Made by a program: the position numbers and the translations under genes. Positions 18,118 to 27,497 of a DNA stretch of 64,000 nt are shown here, in pieces. Numbering within the stretch: position 1 is the first letter of the stretch; the number at the start of each line of letters is the position of its first letter. The DNA is taken from the NCBI RefSeq assembly GCF_900163715.1, contig NZ_FWFF01000017.1, forward strand, positions 1 through 64,000, in the 5' to 3' direction. The notes beneath the pieces were generated by a model. It was not told the origin of the DNA. It ran no database searches and saw only the letters and a program-made list of their open reading frames with translations. The DNA comes from Brevibacterium yomogidense (lineage in GTDB: Bacteria; Actinomycetota; Actinomycetes; Actinomycetales; Brevibacteriaceae).

Positions 18118-18596
18118 GACAGCTCAACCCCGTCAGCCCGAAGTTCATCGGCGTCCAGCTCATCGGATCCGCGATCGTGTGGGCGATCTTCGTCGTCATC
18201 CTCCTCGTCGCCGCGGTCTGCGGACTGATCTTCGACATCACCTGGCTCATGGTCCTGGGCTTCGCCCTCGCGGCCGGATGCATCATCCTCGCGGTCATCG
18301 AGGCGATCATCGTCGTGCGTCAGGTGAAGGCCCTGGGCTACCTCGAGCGCGAGCACGATCTCCTGGTCCAGCGCGGCATCATGTTCCGGTCGACCACGGT
18401 CGTCCCCTACGGACGGCTGCAGTACGTCGAGGTCTCCGCCGGTCCGCTGCTGCGCATGGCGGGACTCGCGACGATCACACTCCACACCGCGTCAGCGGCG
18501 ACCGACGCATCCCTGCCGGGCCTGCCGCGGCCGGAGGCAGAGGCGCTCCGGGATTCCATCGCGTCGCGCGGCGGCGCCCGTCTGGCGGGACTGTGA
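18114..18596 (+). CDS. Bacterial PH-domain membrane protein (YdbS-like, DUF304)
   Basis: 160 residues. Two helices (about 15-35 and 42-65) precede one bPH2 domain. ERGIMFRSTTVVPYGRLQYVEV-type sequence (here QRGIMFRSTTVVPYGRLQ) is the family hallmark, and GLATITLHTAS is the next strand. It pairs with the larger gene that follows, as ydbS pairs with ydbT in Bacillus. Envelope-related function is suspected in the family but not defined. Its last four bases (GTGA) contain the start of the next gene. Confidence 0.85.
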   Translation: MRQLNPVSPKFIGVQLIGSAIVWAIFVVILLVAAVCGLIFDITWLMVLGFALAAGCIILAVIEAIIVVRQVKALGYLEREHDLLVQRGIMFRSTTVVPYGRLQYVEVSAGPLLRMAGLATITLHTASAATDASLPGLPRPEAEALRDSIASRGGARLAGL

Positions 18597-20665
18597 CCGC
18601 GCCGCAGGGGCCCGGGCGGTTTCCTCCACCGCAGGACCAGCCGCCTCAGAATCACCCACCACAGAATCAGCCACAGGCGCCGCAGAGCCCGCGTCCGGAT
18701 GCTCGGCCGGCCGCGGATGATCCTGCACGGTGGCGGCACGTCCACCGGCTGACTCCGGTGCTCAAGGGCGGCGCCGGGCTGATCGCTGCGCTGGGTGTCA
18801 TCGTCGTGATCGTGTTCCAGAATCTCCAGGCCGTCCTGGAGGACCTGGTCGTCGAGGGCCTGGGCGGTGAGGGCCGCGACGCCGGGGGGTTCGGCGTGAT
18901 CCGGCTGCTGCCGACCCTCATCCGGGAGCACCCGCTCATCACCGCTGCGGTGATCGGCGTGATCGTCCTCATCCTGGTCATCACCATGGTCCTCCTGTGG
19001 CTGAGCTGGCGGTACACACGGTTCCGCGTCGATGGAGCAGGCGTGTCCCTGCGCACCGGCGTCATCGCGAGGAAGGAGCGATCCGCCTCGCACGACCGCG
19101 TCCAGTCCGTCGACATCTCCCTGCCGTTCATCCCGCGTCTGCTGGGCCTCGCCTCGCTCGTCTTCGACGTCGCGGGCGGGTCGGATTCGGACATCACGAT
19201 CTCCTATCTCAAGCGGGCCCAGGCGGAGGCGCTGCGGGACGAGATCCTCAGCTACCTGCGCTCCGGCCGGCAGGGGCGGACGACGCACGCTCCGGAAGCC
19301 CGCCCCGCCGCCGAGGCCACGGGCACCGGAGCGGCGACCGGCACCTCGGCGGCGGGCCGGGTTCCGACGCACGGGCCCGCAGGCCCGGAGTCCGTCCCGT
19401 CCCGGCAGATGCCCACGGCCAGTCCGGCCGCACCGACGGCGCCGCTCGGACAGCGGCTGCTGAGCAGGACGACCCAGCAGCTCCAGACGCACGCATCCGT
19501 CACGGTCGACGACCTGAGCAGCAGCCTCCGAGCGCTGCTTCGCCCGTATCGGCTGTCGCCGACGGCAGGTGCGGAGGGCCGCCTGCTGCGCGTGCCGCTC
19601 CACCGCCTGGTCTTCTCCGCACTGCTGTCGACGACGGTGCTGGTGACAGCGGTGTTCATGGTGGGGATGATCGTGGCGATCATCATCGTCGCTGTCCTGG
19701 CGACCCCGGCTGCACTGGTGACCACGGTGTTCGCGATGATCCCCGGCATCTTCGCGCTCATCGGCGTGCTGAGGTCGGAACTGGGCCTCGCGAACTTCAC
19801 CGTGGCGATCACCGAGGACGGCCTGCGCGTCAGCCATGGACTGGCGTCGACGACGAACCGCATCATTCCGCTCGACCGCATCCAGGCCGTGAAGCTCCAC
19901 CAGCCGCTGCTGTGGCGCGGACCGGGCTGGTGGCGCGCCGAGTTCACCATGGCCTCCGTGGGCAGCGACGACGACACCACCCAGAACGTGCTGCTGCCCG
20001 TCGGCACGCGCGACGACGTCATGCTCATGCTGGGCCTGTGCCTGCCCGACCCGCGTCCGCCGCAGGGGACGGATGCGCGCTCGCTCGTCCTCGCGGGGAT
20101 GGCCGGTCCCATGACGCGCGACGCGGAGACCCTGGCCGCGGAGCACGTCTACCGGGGTCGCCCCCGCGCATCGGCATGGATGGATCCGGTCACGTGGAAG
20201 CGCAATGCGCATGCGCTGACTGGAACTCTCACCCTCATCCGGTCGGGTCGACTGTCCCGCACGCTCGAGTTCGTCCCACACGCCCGCGTGCAGTCGCTGC
20301 GGTTGAAGCAGGGCCCGCTGCAGAGGGCACTTCGGCTCTCCACGATCGCTCTCCACATCTCACCCGGTCCCATCGCACCGCACTTCGTGCACCTGCCGGC
20401 GGCTGAGGCGACACAGCTGTTCGATCACCACGCGACTGTCACCCGGATGGCCCGGGAGGAACTGGACGCGTACCAGGGTGGCCCCGCAGTGCCTCCGGTC
20501 CCACCTGCTCCAGCGGTTCCGTCGGCCCCACCGGTTTCGCATGCTCGGCTGGTCCCACAGGTTCCGCCGGTTCCGCCCGCGCCGCCGACTCAGCCTCCAC
20601 CTGCGCAGTCTCCGCCTGCGCAGTCACCGCCCGCACCGTCCGAAAGGCCGCCCCATGAACATTGA
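18593..20665 (+). CDS. Multi-PH-domain membrane protein (YdbT-like, three DUF304 units)
   Basis: 690 residues. The N terminus is Pro/Gln-rich (about 1-45). Two helices precede a first bPH2 unit (RKERSASHDRVQSVDI), an Ala/Thr/Pro-rich linker follows, then a second helix pair and bPH2 unit (TTNRIIPLDRIQAVKL). A third unit (RTLEFVPHARVQSLRL) precedes a C-terminal tail of about 45 residues, nearly half of them Pro. GTG start overlaps the previous stop; the same frame stays open upstream but that part is antisense-like shadow. The 3' end overlaps the DUF2520 gene by 11 bp. Function unknown. Confidence 0.82.
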   Translation: MTAPQGPGRFPPPQDQPPQNHPPQNQPQAPQSPRPDARPAADDPARWRHVHRLTPVLKGGAGLIAALGVIVVIVFQNLQAVLEDLVVEGLGGEGRDAGGFGVIRLLPTLIREHPLITAAVIGVIVLILVITMVLLWLSWRYTRFRVDGAGVSLRTGVIARKERSASHDRVQSVDISLPFIPRLLGLASLVFDVAGGSDSDITISYLKRAQAEALRDEILSYLRSGRQGRTTHAPEARPAAEATGTGAATGTSAAGRVPTHGPAGPESVPSRQMPTASPAAPTAPLGQRLLSRTTQQLQTHASVTVDDLSSSLRALLRPYRLSPTAGAEGRLLRVPLHRLVFSALLSTTVLVTAVFMVGMIVAIIIVAVLATPAALVTTVFAMIPGIFALIGVLRSELGLANFTVAITEDGLRVSHGLASTTNRIIPLDRIQAVKLHQPLLWRGPGWWRAEFTMASVGSDDDTTQNVLLPVGTRDDVMLMLGLCLPDPRPPQGTDARSLVLAGMAGPMTRDAETLAAEHVYRGRPRASAWMDPVTWKRNAHALTGTLTLIRSGRLSRTLEFVPHARVQSLRLKQGPLQRALRLSTIALHISPGPIAPHFVHLPAAEATQLFDHHATVTRMAREELDAYQGGPAVPPVPPAPAVPSAPPVSHARLVPQVPPVPPAPPTQPPPAQSPPAQSPPAPSERPPHEH

Positions 20666-21575
20666 CGATCAGACCCGACTGGGCGTGGGCATCATCGGCG
20701 TCGGCAAGGTCGGAGCCGTCATGGGAGCCGCGCTGCGCGATGCGGGGCACGCGATAGTGGGCGTGACCGCCGGGTCCGAGGCGAGCCGCGACCGCGTCGA
20801 CGCGATGCTCCCGGGCGTCCCGGTGCTCGACGTGGAGACCCTCGTCGAACGCGCGGAGCTCATCCTCTTCACGGTGCCGGACGACACGATCGAAGAGCTC
20901 GTCGCCGGGCTGGCGAAGCTCGGCCTCTTCAGCGGCGGGCAGATCGTGGTGCACTGTGCGGGCCGCCACGGCCTCGGTGTCCTCCAGCCGGCGACCGACG
21001 CGGGTGCGATCCCCATCGCACTGCACCCCTCACTCTCCTTCACCGGCACGAGCATGGACCTCCCGCGTCTCCGCCAGACCACCATCGGGGTGACAGCGCC
21101 CAAGCCGGTCCTGCCGATCGGCCAGGCACTCGTCGTCGAGATCGGCTCCGAGCCGATCGTGCTCGCGGAGGCGGACCGAGCGCTCTACCACTCCGCGATC
21201 GCCCACGCGTCGAACCACACCGTCGCGATCCTCGCGCAGGCGATGGAGGTCCTGTCCTCGCTGGGCGTGGAGGATCCTTCGCGCGTCCTCGCCTCGCTCG
21301 TCGATGCGAGCGTGTCGAATGTGCTGCGAGCGGGGCCGCGGGCGCTCACCGGTCCCGTGAGCCGCGGTGATGTGGCGACCGTCGGCGCCCATGTCGAGGC
21401 GCTGTCCGAGTTCGCCCTGACCCGGGGGACCGCCGAGGTCGTCGATGCCTACCGGGCGATGGCCCGCGCGACCACTGCGCGGGCTCTGGAGAACGGGAGC
21501 ATCGACGAGCCCACTGCGGCGCGACTGCTCGACACCCTGAACGCACCGGACCCGCTGGACGCAGAGGACGACTGA
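20655..21575 (+). CDS. Rossmann-fold protein, DUF2520
   Basis: 306 residues. [18 protein letters not shown] is a GxGxxG dinucleotide-binding turn. HPSLSFTGT and the helical C-terminal half ([17 protein letters not shown]) match the DUF2520 group, which resembles pyrroline-5-carboxylate or 6-phosphogluconate dehydrogenases but has no assigned substrate. In related genomes it precedes panC and lysS; panC is absent here. ATG 20655 lies inside the end of the PH-domain gene, with GAAAGG about 8 nt upstream. Last gene of the folate operon. Confidence 0.85.
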   Translation: MNIDDQTRLGVGIIGVGKVGAVMGAALRDAGHAIVGVTAGSEASRDRVDAMLPGVPVLDVETLVERAELILFTVPDDTIEELVAGLAKLGLFSGGQIVVHCAGRHGLGVLQPATDAGAIPIALHPSLSFTGTSMDLPRLRQTTIGVTAPKPVLPIGQALVVEIGSEPIVLAEADRALYHSAIAHASNHTVAILAQAMEVLSSLGVEDPSRVLASLVDASVSNVLRAGPRALTGPVSRGDVATVGAHVEALSEFALTRGTAEVVDAYRAMARATTARALENGSIDEPTAARLLDTLNAPDPLDAEDD

Positions 21576-21613
21576 GGGTGCGGACTGGCTGAGAACGCTG
21601 AACGGCTCGTTTT

Positions 21614-21635
21614 CCGCGCGGCAGGAGCCGCGCGG
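21614..21635 (+). terminator. Hairpin ending the fol operon, abutting the lysS promoter
   Basis: A perfect 9-bp GC stem (21614-21622 with 21627-21635) closes on the loop AGGA, 38 nt after the DUF2520 stop. No T run follows; the next base begins the lysS -10 box. Confidence 0.65.
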
Positions 21636-21641
21636 TAGCCT
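21636..21641 (+). promoter_or_regulatory. -10 box TAGCCT, leaderless lysS promoter
   Basis: Seven bases separate this box from the lysS ATG at 21649 and there is no ribosome binding site in between, so transcription should begin at or next to the start codon. Confidence 0.6.
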
Positions 21642-21648
21642 TGGGCCC

Positions 21649-23160
21649 ATGCCGCAGACCCAGCCCCAGCCCCATGACCACGACGATCCGGAGCAGTTGC
21701 GCATCCGCAAGGAGAAGCGTGAGCAGATGCTCGGCGAGGGGCGCTCGCCGTATCCCGTCGCGGTGGACCGCACCCACACCCTCGCCCAGGTGCGCGCAGC
21801 CCACCCGGACCTCGAGGCCGGGCAGGAGACGGACGACATCGTCGGCGTCGCGGGTCGGGTCGTGTTCCAGCGGAACACCGGCAAGCTCTGCTTCGTGACT
21901 CTGCAGGCCGGTGACGGGACCCGCCTCCAGGGGATGCTGTCCCTCGCAGAGGTCGGCCAGGAGAACCTCGATCGGTGGAAGCGCGACGTCGACCTGGGAG
22001 ACCACGTGCACCTGCACGGACGCGTCATCATGTCGAAGCGCGGCGAGCTGTCCATCATGGCCGACGACTGGGCGCTCGCCTCGAAGGCCCTGCGCCCGCT
22101 GCCCACGCTGCACACCGAGCTCACGGACGAGACCCGGATGCGGCAGCGCTACATCGACCTCATCACACGCGATCAGGCGCGCGAGAACGTGCGCGTGCGT
22201 GCGGACGTCATGAAGTCGCTGCGTCGGACGTTCGACGAGCGCGGCTACATGGAGATCGAGACGCCGATGCTCCAGACCATCCACGGCGGTGCCGCGGCCA
22301 GGCCCTTCAGCACTCACATCAATGCGTATGACATGGAGCTGTATCTGCGCATTGCCCCGGAGCTGTTCCTCAAGCGGGCACTCGTGGGCGGACTGGACAA
22401 TGTCTTCGAAATCAATAAGAACTTCCGGAATGAAGGTGCTGATTCCACGCACTCGCCGGAATTCGCCATGCTCGAGGCATATGAGGCATACGGCGACTTC
22501 CGATCAATCGGGGAACTGACGAAGACCCTCGTGCAGAACGCAGCGCTTGATGCATATGGTTCTCATATAGTCACTCTCGCAGACGGCACGGAATACGATC
22601 TCGGCGGTGAATGGCGGACCATTCCGATGTATGAATCGCTCTCCGAGAAGCTCGGCGTCGATGTGACATCCGATACATCCGTGGATGAGCTGGAAGCACT
22701 TGCGCGCCAGCACGATATCGACCTTGCAGGTGTGTTCCGGCTGCACGGAAAGTACGTCGAGGAGATGTGGGAGCATTTCCACGCGGACGAACTCCACGAG
22801 CCCACATTCGTCACCGGTTTCCCCGTGGACACCTCGCCCCTGACGAAGAGCGACCGGCACAACCCCGGCGTCGTGGAGAAGTGGGACCTCTACGTGCGCG
22901 GGTTCGAGCTGGCGACCGGGTACTCCGAGCTCAACGACCCCGTCATCCAGCGGGAGCGCTTCGAGGCGCAGGCGCGCGATGCGGCTGCGGGCGACGCGGA
23001 GGCGATGCGCGTCGACGAGGATTTCCTCACCGCGATGGAATACGGAATGCCTCCGGCGGGCGGAATGGGAATGGGAATCGACCGCCTCCTCATGGCACTC
23101 ACGGGTCTGGGTATCCGCGAGACGATTCTCTTTCCTCTCGTGAAGCCGCTGTCCGATTGA
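21649..23160 (+). CDS. lysS: Lysyl-tRNA synthetase, class II
   Basis: 503 residues. An OB-fold anticodon-binding domain (about 60-170) is followed by the class II core with motif 2 around [14 protein letters not shown] and motif 3 [15 protein letters not shown]. It charges tRNA-Lys. The DNA is a mosaic: in about 22,310-22,760 and from about 23,037 to the end, roughly a third of codons end in A or T by my count, against about one in twelve just upstream. The protein stays conserved through both patches, so this is a synonymous-level difference. The start fits a leaderless mRNA. Confidence 0.97.
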   Translation: MPQTQPQPHDHDDPEQLRIRKEKREQMLGEGRSPYPVAVDRTHTLAQVRAAHPDLEAGQETDDIVGVAGRVVFQRNTGKLCFVTLQAGDGTRLQGMLSLAEVGQENLDRWKRDVDLGDHVHLHGRVIMSKRGELSIMADDWALASKALRPLPTLHTELTDETRMRQRYIDLITRDQARENVRVRADVMKSLRRTFDERGYMEIETPMLQTIHGGAAARPFSTHINAYDMELYLRIAPELFLKRALVGGLDNVFEINKNFRNEGADSTHSPEFAMLEAYEAYGDFRSIGELTKTLVQNAALDAYGSHIVTLADGTEYDLGGEWRTIPMYESLSEKLGVDVTSDTSVDELEALARQHDIDLAGVFRLHGKYVEEMWEHFHADELHEPTFVTGFPVDTSPLTKSDRHNPGVVEKWDLYVRGFELATGYSELNDPVIQRERFEAQARDAAAGDAEAMRVDEDFLTAMEYGMPPAGGMGMGIDRLLMALTGLGIRETILFPLVKPLSD

Positions 23161-23234
23161 TATGAATCACGTGCGTGCCGTTGTGAATGATCCGGCGAGG
23201 GTGCGCACTCCTCTGAAGAAAAGGTAGTGTGTTC

Positions 23235-23456
23235 ATGGAGTACATCAAGGTCCTCCTTCCCTCGATCGGTGTCGGACTGCTGTTCTGGTACGTAATGCGA
23301 GGGATTCTCCGTTCGGATTCGATCGAGCGCGAGGAGATGGAGCGGTACTACCGACGAATGGACAGTGAAGATGCGGCGGAGGATCACGAATCCTCCACCG
23401 GTGTCACAGAGGAGAATCACCCGCATGGCACGCGAAATGAAGGTCGTCCTGACTGA
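23235..23456 (+). CDS. Small membrane protein overlapping lsr2
   Basis: 73 residues. One N-terminal helix (about 6-24, PSIGVGLLFWYVMRGIL) is followed by an acidic, Arg-rich cytoplasmic part (REEMERYYRRMD). I recognise no family. The last 32 bp overlap the start of lsr2 in another frame, so it may be translationally linked to lsr2. ATG 23235 is used; GTG 23229 (two codons earlier) is closer to AAGG. Codon use is less GC-rich than the surroundings, like the end of lysS. Confidence 0.6.
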   Translation: MEYIKVLLPSIGVGLLFWYVMRGILRSDSIEREEMERYYRRMDSEDAAEDHESSTGVTEENHPHGTRNEGRPD

Positions 23457-23757
23457 CGACATCGACGGGACTGAAGCGACGGAGACCGTCCGTTTCGGGC
23501 TCGACCAGGGAACCTACGAGATCGAGCTGTCCGATGAGAATGCGGAGAGGCTGCGTGCGGCCTTCGCCCCGTACATCGCGAAGGCCCGCCGGGTCGCCGC
23601 GACCCAGCGAGCGGCGCGTCCGCGTCGTTCCTCGGGCGGACAGGACAGCAACCTGAACGCGAAGATCCGCGAATGGGCGAAGAGCGAGGGCAAGCAGGTC
23701 TCCGAGCGCGGTCGCATCTCCCAGGCGATCATCGACGAGTACCACGCAGCGCACTGA
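23425..23757 (+). CDS. lsr2: Lsr2 nucleoid-associated protein
   Basis: 110 residues. The N-terminal dimerisation domain (MKVVLTDDIDG, TVRFGLDQGTYEIELS) and the C-terminal DNA-binding domain (IREWAKSEGKQVSERGRI) are both intact. The RGR motif inserts in the minor groove of AT-rich DNA. Lsr2 bridges DNA and silences AT-rich, often acquired, genes, the actinobacterial counterpart of H-NS. AGAGGAGA lies upstream of ATG 23425. An 18-bp hairpin terminates the transcript just after the stop. Confidence 0.96.
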   Translation: MAREMKVVLTDDIDGTEATETVRFGLDQGTYEIELSDENAERLRAAFAPYIAKARRVAATQRAARPRRSSGGQDSNLNAKIREWAKSEGKQVSERGRISQAIIDEYHAAH

Positions 23758-23761
23758 CCCC

Positions 23762-23815
23762 ACGGAAGCGCCCCGACCACTGCTGCGAAACGCACTCTGG
23801 TCGGGGCGCTTCCGT
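23762..23815 (+). terminator. Terminator after lsr2
   Basis: Perfect 18-bp arms 23762-23779 and 23798-23815 with an 18-nt loop, starting 5 bases after the lsr2 stop. No T tract, which is common for actinobacterial terminators. Confidence 0.85.
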
Positions 23816-23904
23816 CTGCCCGCACGCGGCGGCGGCGCGGCTCCGGACGCGCGCTGCGGATGCGCGCTGCGGATCGCTGTCCGCGATCAATCTTCGGCTG
23901 ACGG

Positions 23905-23930
23905 CGAACACCGTTCGGCTCAGGGCGAAC
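23905..23930 (+). promoter_or_regulatory. ClgR-like operator cluster upstream of clpC
   Basis: CGAAC (23905), GTTCG (23913) and CGAAC (23926) alternate, forming two overlapping dyads. The 18-bp element 23913-23930 matches the right half of the ClgR consensus I know from Corynebacterium (CGCY-N-A-N-R-GCG core) and partly the left. It lies 28 bp upstream of the probable clpC -10 box (23959-23964, TAGAGT), a sensible place for an activator. ClgR control of clp genes is established in other actinobacteria; here it is inferred. Confidence 0.4.
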
Positions 23931-23993
23931 ACCGCAATAGAACGACCCTCCGCGTGGTTAGAGTGCTAGGAATCAGACACGAGGAGGACCATC

Positions 23994-26603
23994 ATGTTCG
24001 AACGGTTCACCGACCGGGCCAGGCGCGTCGTCGTGCTCGCGCAAGAAGAGGCGAAGCTCCTCAAGCACAACTACATCGGTACCGAGCACATCCTGCTCGG
24101 TCTCATCCACGAGGGTGAGGGCGTTGCCGCGAAGGCGCTCGAAGGGATGGGGATCTCCCTCGAGCAGGTCCGCGAGCAGGTCACGGAGATCATCGGCGAG
24201 GGCCAGCAGGCGCCCTCGGGGCACATCCCCTTCACCCCGCGCGCCAAGAAGGTCCTCGAGCTGAGCCTGCGCGAAGCGCTGCAGCTCGGCCACAGCTACA
24301 TCGGCACGGAGCACATCCTGCTGGGCCTCATCCGTGAGGGCGAAGGCGTGGCCGCGCAGGTCCTCGTCAAGCTCGGAGCCGACCTGGCGCGCGTGCGCCA
24401 GGAGGTCATCAAGCTCCTCTCGGGCTACCAGGGCAAGGAACCTGCCTCGACCGGTGCGCGCGAAGAGGGGACCCCCTCCGGATCGCTCGTGCTGGACCAG
24501 TTCGGCACCAACCTCACCGCCGCCGCGCGGGAAGGCAAGCTCGACCCCGTCGTCGGGCGCGAGCTGCAGATGCAGCGCGTCATGCAGGTGCTGTCCCGCC
24601 GGACGAAGAACAACCCGGTGCTCATCGGCGAACCCGGCGTCGGCAAGACGAGCGTCGTCGAGGGGCTCGCGCAGTCCATCGTGAACGGCGAAGTGCCGGA
24701 GCCGCTCGAGGACAAGCAGCTCTACACGCTCGACCTCGGTTCGCTGGTCGCGGGCTCCCGCTACCGCGGTGACTTCGAGGAGCGGCTGAAGAAGGTCCTC
24801 AAGGAGATCCGCACGCGCGGGGACATCATCCTCTTCATCGATGAGATCCACACGCTGGTCGGTGCGGGTGCCGCAGAGGGCGCGATCGATGCTGCGAGCA
24901 TCCTCAAGCCCATGCTCGCCCGCGGCGAGCTGCAGACGATCGGCGCGACGACGCTCGACGAGTACCGGAAGAACATCGAGAAGGATGCGGCACTCGAGCG
25001 CCGCTTCCAGCCGATCCAGGTGCCCGAGCCGACGCTCGCCGATTCGGTGCTCATCATGAAGGGCCTGCGCGACAAGTACGAGGCGCACCACAAGGTGACG
25101 ATCACGGACGGCGCGCTGGCCGCATCGGTCAACCTCTCCGACCGCTACATCAACGACCGCTTCCTGCCGGACAAGGCGATCGACCTGATCGATGAGGCCG
25201 GTGCCAAACTGCGGATCTCGCGCATGTCGTCGCCTCCTGAGGTCAAGGAGATCGAGGAGCAGATCGTCGAGGCGCGCCGCCGCAAGGAGGCCGCGATCGA
25301 CGCGCAGGACTTCAACCTCGCGCAGTCCGAGCGAGACGCGGAGATGGCGCTCACGAAGCAGAAGGAAGAGCGCGAGAAGACCTGGAAGGCCGGCGACAAG
25401 GGCGCGGCCGTCGTCGATGAGGAGCTCATCGCAGAGGTGCTGGCGCAGTCCACGGGCATCCCGGTCTTCAAGCTCACAGAGGAGGAGTCCTCGCGTCTGC
25501 TGCGGATGGAGGACGAGCTGCACAAGCGGGTCATCGGCCAGAACGAGGCCATCAAGTCCGTGTCGCGTGCGATCCGTCGTACGCGTGCGGGCCTCAAGGA
25601 CCCCAAGCGTCCCTCCGGGTCGTTCATCTTCGCTGGCCCCACGGGCGTCGGCAAGACGGAGCTCGCGAAGGCACTGGCGGAGTTCCTGTTCGGTGACGAG
25701 GACTCCCTCATCACGCTGGACATGTCGGAGTACGCGGAGAAGCACACGGTGTCCCGCCTCTTCGGCTCTCCCCCCGGCTACGTGGGCTACGAAGAAGGCG
25801 GACAGCTGACTGAGAAGGTCCGCCGGAAGCCGTTCTCCGTCGTGCTGTTCGACGAGGTGGAGAAGGCCCACCAGGACATCTTCAACTCGCTGCTGCAGAT
25901 CCTCGAGGACGGACGTCTGACGGATTCGCAGGGTCGTGAGGTGGACTTCAAGAACACCATCATCATCATGACCACGAACCTCGGGACGAAGGACATCGCG
26001 AAGACCCAGCAGATGGGCTTCCAGGTCGAGGGCGATCCGTCGATCGACTACACGCGGATGAAGCAGCGGGTGAACGAAGAGCTGAAGCAGCACTTCCGTC
26101 CGGAGTTCCTCAACCGCGTCGATGACACGATCGTCTTCCCGCAGCTGTCGCAGGCGGAGATCCTGACCATCGTCGATCTGTTCGTCGAGCGGCTCGACAC
26201 GCGTCTGGCAGCCCAGGGCATGTCAGTCGACCTCACCGATGCGGCCAAGGAGCTGCTCTCCGAGCGCGGGTACGACCCGGTGCTGGGCGCGCGACCGCTG
26301 CGTCGCACGATCCAGCAGGAGATCGAGGACCAGCTCTCTGAGCGCATCCTGTTCGATGAGCTGCGCTCGGGCCAGCGCGTGTACGTCGATGTCGAGGGCA
26401 CGGGCATCGATGCGATCTTCACCTTCAGGGGCGAAGAGGACTCGCGCGTCCTCGAGCGGGTCGGTGCGGTCTACGGCACCGACGAAGACGGCTCCGGGGC
26501 GATCCCGGAAGCCGGCGTGGCGAACAGCTCCGGACCCACCGGTGACGGCGGGGGAGCGGAAGCGGAGGCGCAGGCCACCGCAGAGGTTCCGCCGGAGCGC
26601 TGA
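23994..26603 (+). CDS. clpC: Clp protease ATP-binding subunit ClpC
   Basis: 869 residues. Two Clp-N repeats (about 1-150; [13 protein letters not shown] and [13 protein letters not shown]), NBD1 with Walker A GEPGVGKT (212-219), a UVR-containing middle region, and NBD2 with Walker A GPTGVGKT (548-555) define ClpC. It unfolds substrates for ClpP. The C-terminal ~40 residues (from about 830) are Gly/Glu/Ala-rich low complexity. GAGGAGG precedes the ATG. No clpP is in the window. A strong hairpin follows the gene. Confidence 0.97.
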   Translation: MFERFTDRARRVVVLAQEEAKLLKHNYIGTEHILLGLIHEGEGVAAKALEGMGISLEQVREQVTEIIGEGQQAPSGHIPFTPRAKKVLELSLREALQLGHSYIGTEHILLGLIREGEGVAAQVLVKLGADLARVRQEVIKLLSGYQGKEPASTGAREEGTPSGSLVLDQFGTNLTAAAREGKLDPVVGRELQMQRVMQVLSRRTKNNPVLIGEPGVGKTSVVEGLAQSIVNGEVPEPLEDKQLYTLDLGSLVAGSRYRGDFEERLKKVLKEIRTRGDIILFIDEIHTLVGAGAAEGAIDAASILKPMLARGELQTIGATTLDEYRKNIEKDAALERRFQPIQVPEPTLADSVLIMKGLRDKYEAHHKVTITDGALAASVNLSDRYINDRFLPDKAIDLIDEAGAKLRISRMSSPPEVKEIEEQIVEARRRKEAAIDAQDFNLAQSERDAEMALTKQKEEREKTWKAGDKGAAVVDEELIAEVLAQSTGIPVFKLTEEESSRLLRMEDELHKRVIGQNEAIKSVSRAIRRTRAGLKDPKRPSGSFIFAGPTGVGKTELAKALAEFLFGDEDSLITLDMSEYAEKHTVSRLFGSPPGYVGYEEGGQLTEKVRRKPFSVVLFDEVEKAHQDIFNSLLQILEDGRLTDSQGREVDFKNTIIIMTTNLGTKDIAKTQQMGFQVEGDPSIDYTRMKQRVNEELKQHFRPEFLNRVDDTIVFPQLSQAEILTIVDLFVERLDTRLAAQGMSVDLTDAAKELLSERGYDPVLGARPLRRTIQQEIEDQLSERILFDELRSGQRVYVDVEGTGIDAIFTFRGEEDSRVLERVGAVYGTDEDGSGAIPEAGVANSSGPTGDGGGAEAEAQATAEVPPER

Positions 26604-26630
26604 CGGAGTGCGCAGGCGCCTGCTCGGTGG

Positions 26631-26667
26631 AAGCGGCGGGTCGGACGAGGAGTCCGGCCCGCCGCTT
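26631..26667 (+). terminator. Terminator after clpC
   Basis: 16-bp arms 26631-26646 and 26652-26667 pair with one G-U, around a 5-nt loop GAGGA, 28 nt beyond the clpC stop. Confidence 0.85.
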
Positions 26668-26724
26668 CGTCGTGCCGGGGCGGATGGTTCGTCGCAGCAC
26701 TCGTCCACGGTGTTGAATGGTGGG

Positions 26725-27291
26725 ATGACGACTGCAGCAGAGCGCGCGAGCGACCAGTACCGTCCCTACCCCCTCGGCGATGGCCTGATCCTGCGGCGGG
26801 CGAGGGCGGCGGACGTCCCCGCCATCGTGGAGCTCGTCGCCCCGATGGTCGATGCGCGCATCCTCGTGCCCAAGGAGCGCGTCGACTACTTCGAGGGCAT
26901 CCATGAGTTCTGGCTCGTGCTCGAGCTGCAGGACGACGGGAGCGAGGTCCTGGCGGGCTGTGCCGCCTGCCACCTCATCTGGTCGGACGTCGCCGAGGTC
27001 CGGACCATCGCGACCAGCCCCGCCTACCGCGGGCGCGGGATCGGGAGGACGCTCGTCGAGCAGGTGCTCGCGGACGCGCGCGTGCTGGGCGCGAAGCGGG
27101 TCTTCTGCCTCACGTTCGAGACCGACTTCTTCTCCTCGCTGGGCTTCGAGGTGATCGAGGGCACACCGGTGGCGCCCGAGGTCTACGTCGAGCTCCTCCA
27201 CTCGCGGGACGAGGGCACCGCAGAGTTCCTGGACCTCGCGCGGGTCAAGCCGAACACGCTCGGGAACTCGAGGATGCTCCGCACGCTGTGA
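26725..27291 (+). CDS. argA: Amino-acid N-acetyltransferase, GNAT type (Rv2747-like ArgA)
   Basis: 188 residues. A GNAT fold with the acetyl-CoA loop YRGRGIGRTLVEQVL. LIWSDVAEVRTIA, FCLTFETDFF, GFEVIEGTPV and FLDLARVKPNTLGNSRM closely follow the mycobacterial single-domain N-acetylglutamate synthase. It would acetylate glutamate (or glutamine) at the entry of arginine synthesis. No other arg gene is in the window. ATG 26725 has only a weak GGTGGG before it. It stands alone between the clpC terminator and a divergent-looking promoter region. Confidence 0.82.
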   Translation: MTTAAERASDQYRPYPLGDGLILRRARAADVPAIVELVAPMVDARILVPKERVDYFEGIHEFWLVLELQDDGSEVLAGCAACHLIWSDVAEVRTIATSPAYRGRGIGRTLVEQVLADARVLGAKRVFCLTFETDFFSSLGFEVIEGTPVAPEVYVELLHSRDEGTAEFLDLARVKPNTLGNSRMLRTL

Positions 27292-27367
27292 ACTGGATGC
27301 CGTGAACCGGATGCTGTGGACCGCACGCTTCGCACGCGAGGCGCATCCGCGACTGCCTTCCAGCAAG

Positions 27368-27397
27368 AAAGTACTTGCCAGGCTGGAAAGTGCATGC
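27368..27397. promoter_or_regulatory. Paired operator-like repeats before the membrane protein/winged-helix pair
   Basis: AAAGTACTTGC (27368-27378) recurs as AAAGTGCATGC (27387-27397), 19 bp apart, and both are near-palindromic. They sit about 100 bp before the first gene, in the least GC-rich spot of the intergenic region. A site for the winged-helix protein encoded downstream is a reasonable guess. Confidence 0.35.
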
Positions 27398-27497
27398 TTC
27401 ACTGGACACATCGACGTTCTGCAGGAACCGGTCGATCGATGAAGCCGCAGCCCTCCTCACGGGGCTCGGGACGACAGTGATGCGAAGGAGCAGTCCG

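Noticed and set aside
18083-18592. Upstream extension of the large PH-domain protein
   Set aside because: The frame is open, but it overlaps the smaller PH-domain gene, its product is Arg/His-rich, and GTG 18593 overlaps the preceding stop in the style of the whole operon.
23973-26093. A 706-codon open frame antisense to clpC
   Set aside because: It mirrors clpC codon bias; the product is Leu/Arg/Asp-rich without domains.
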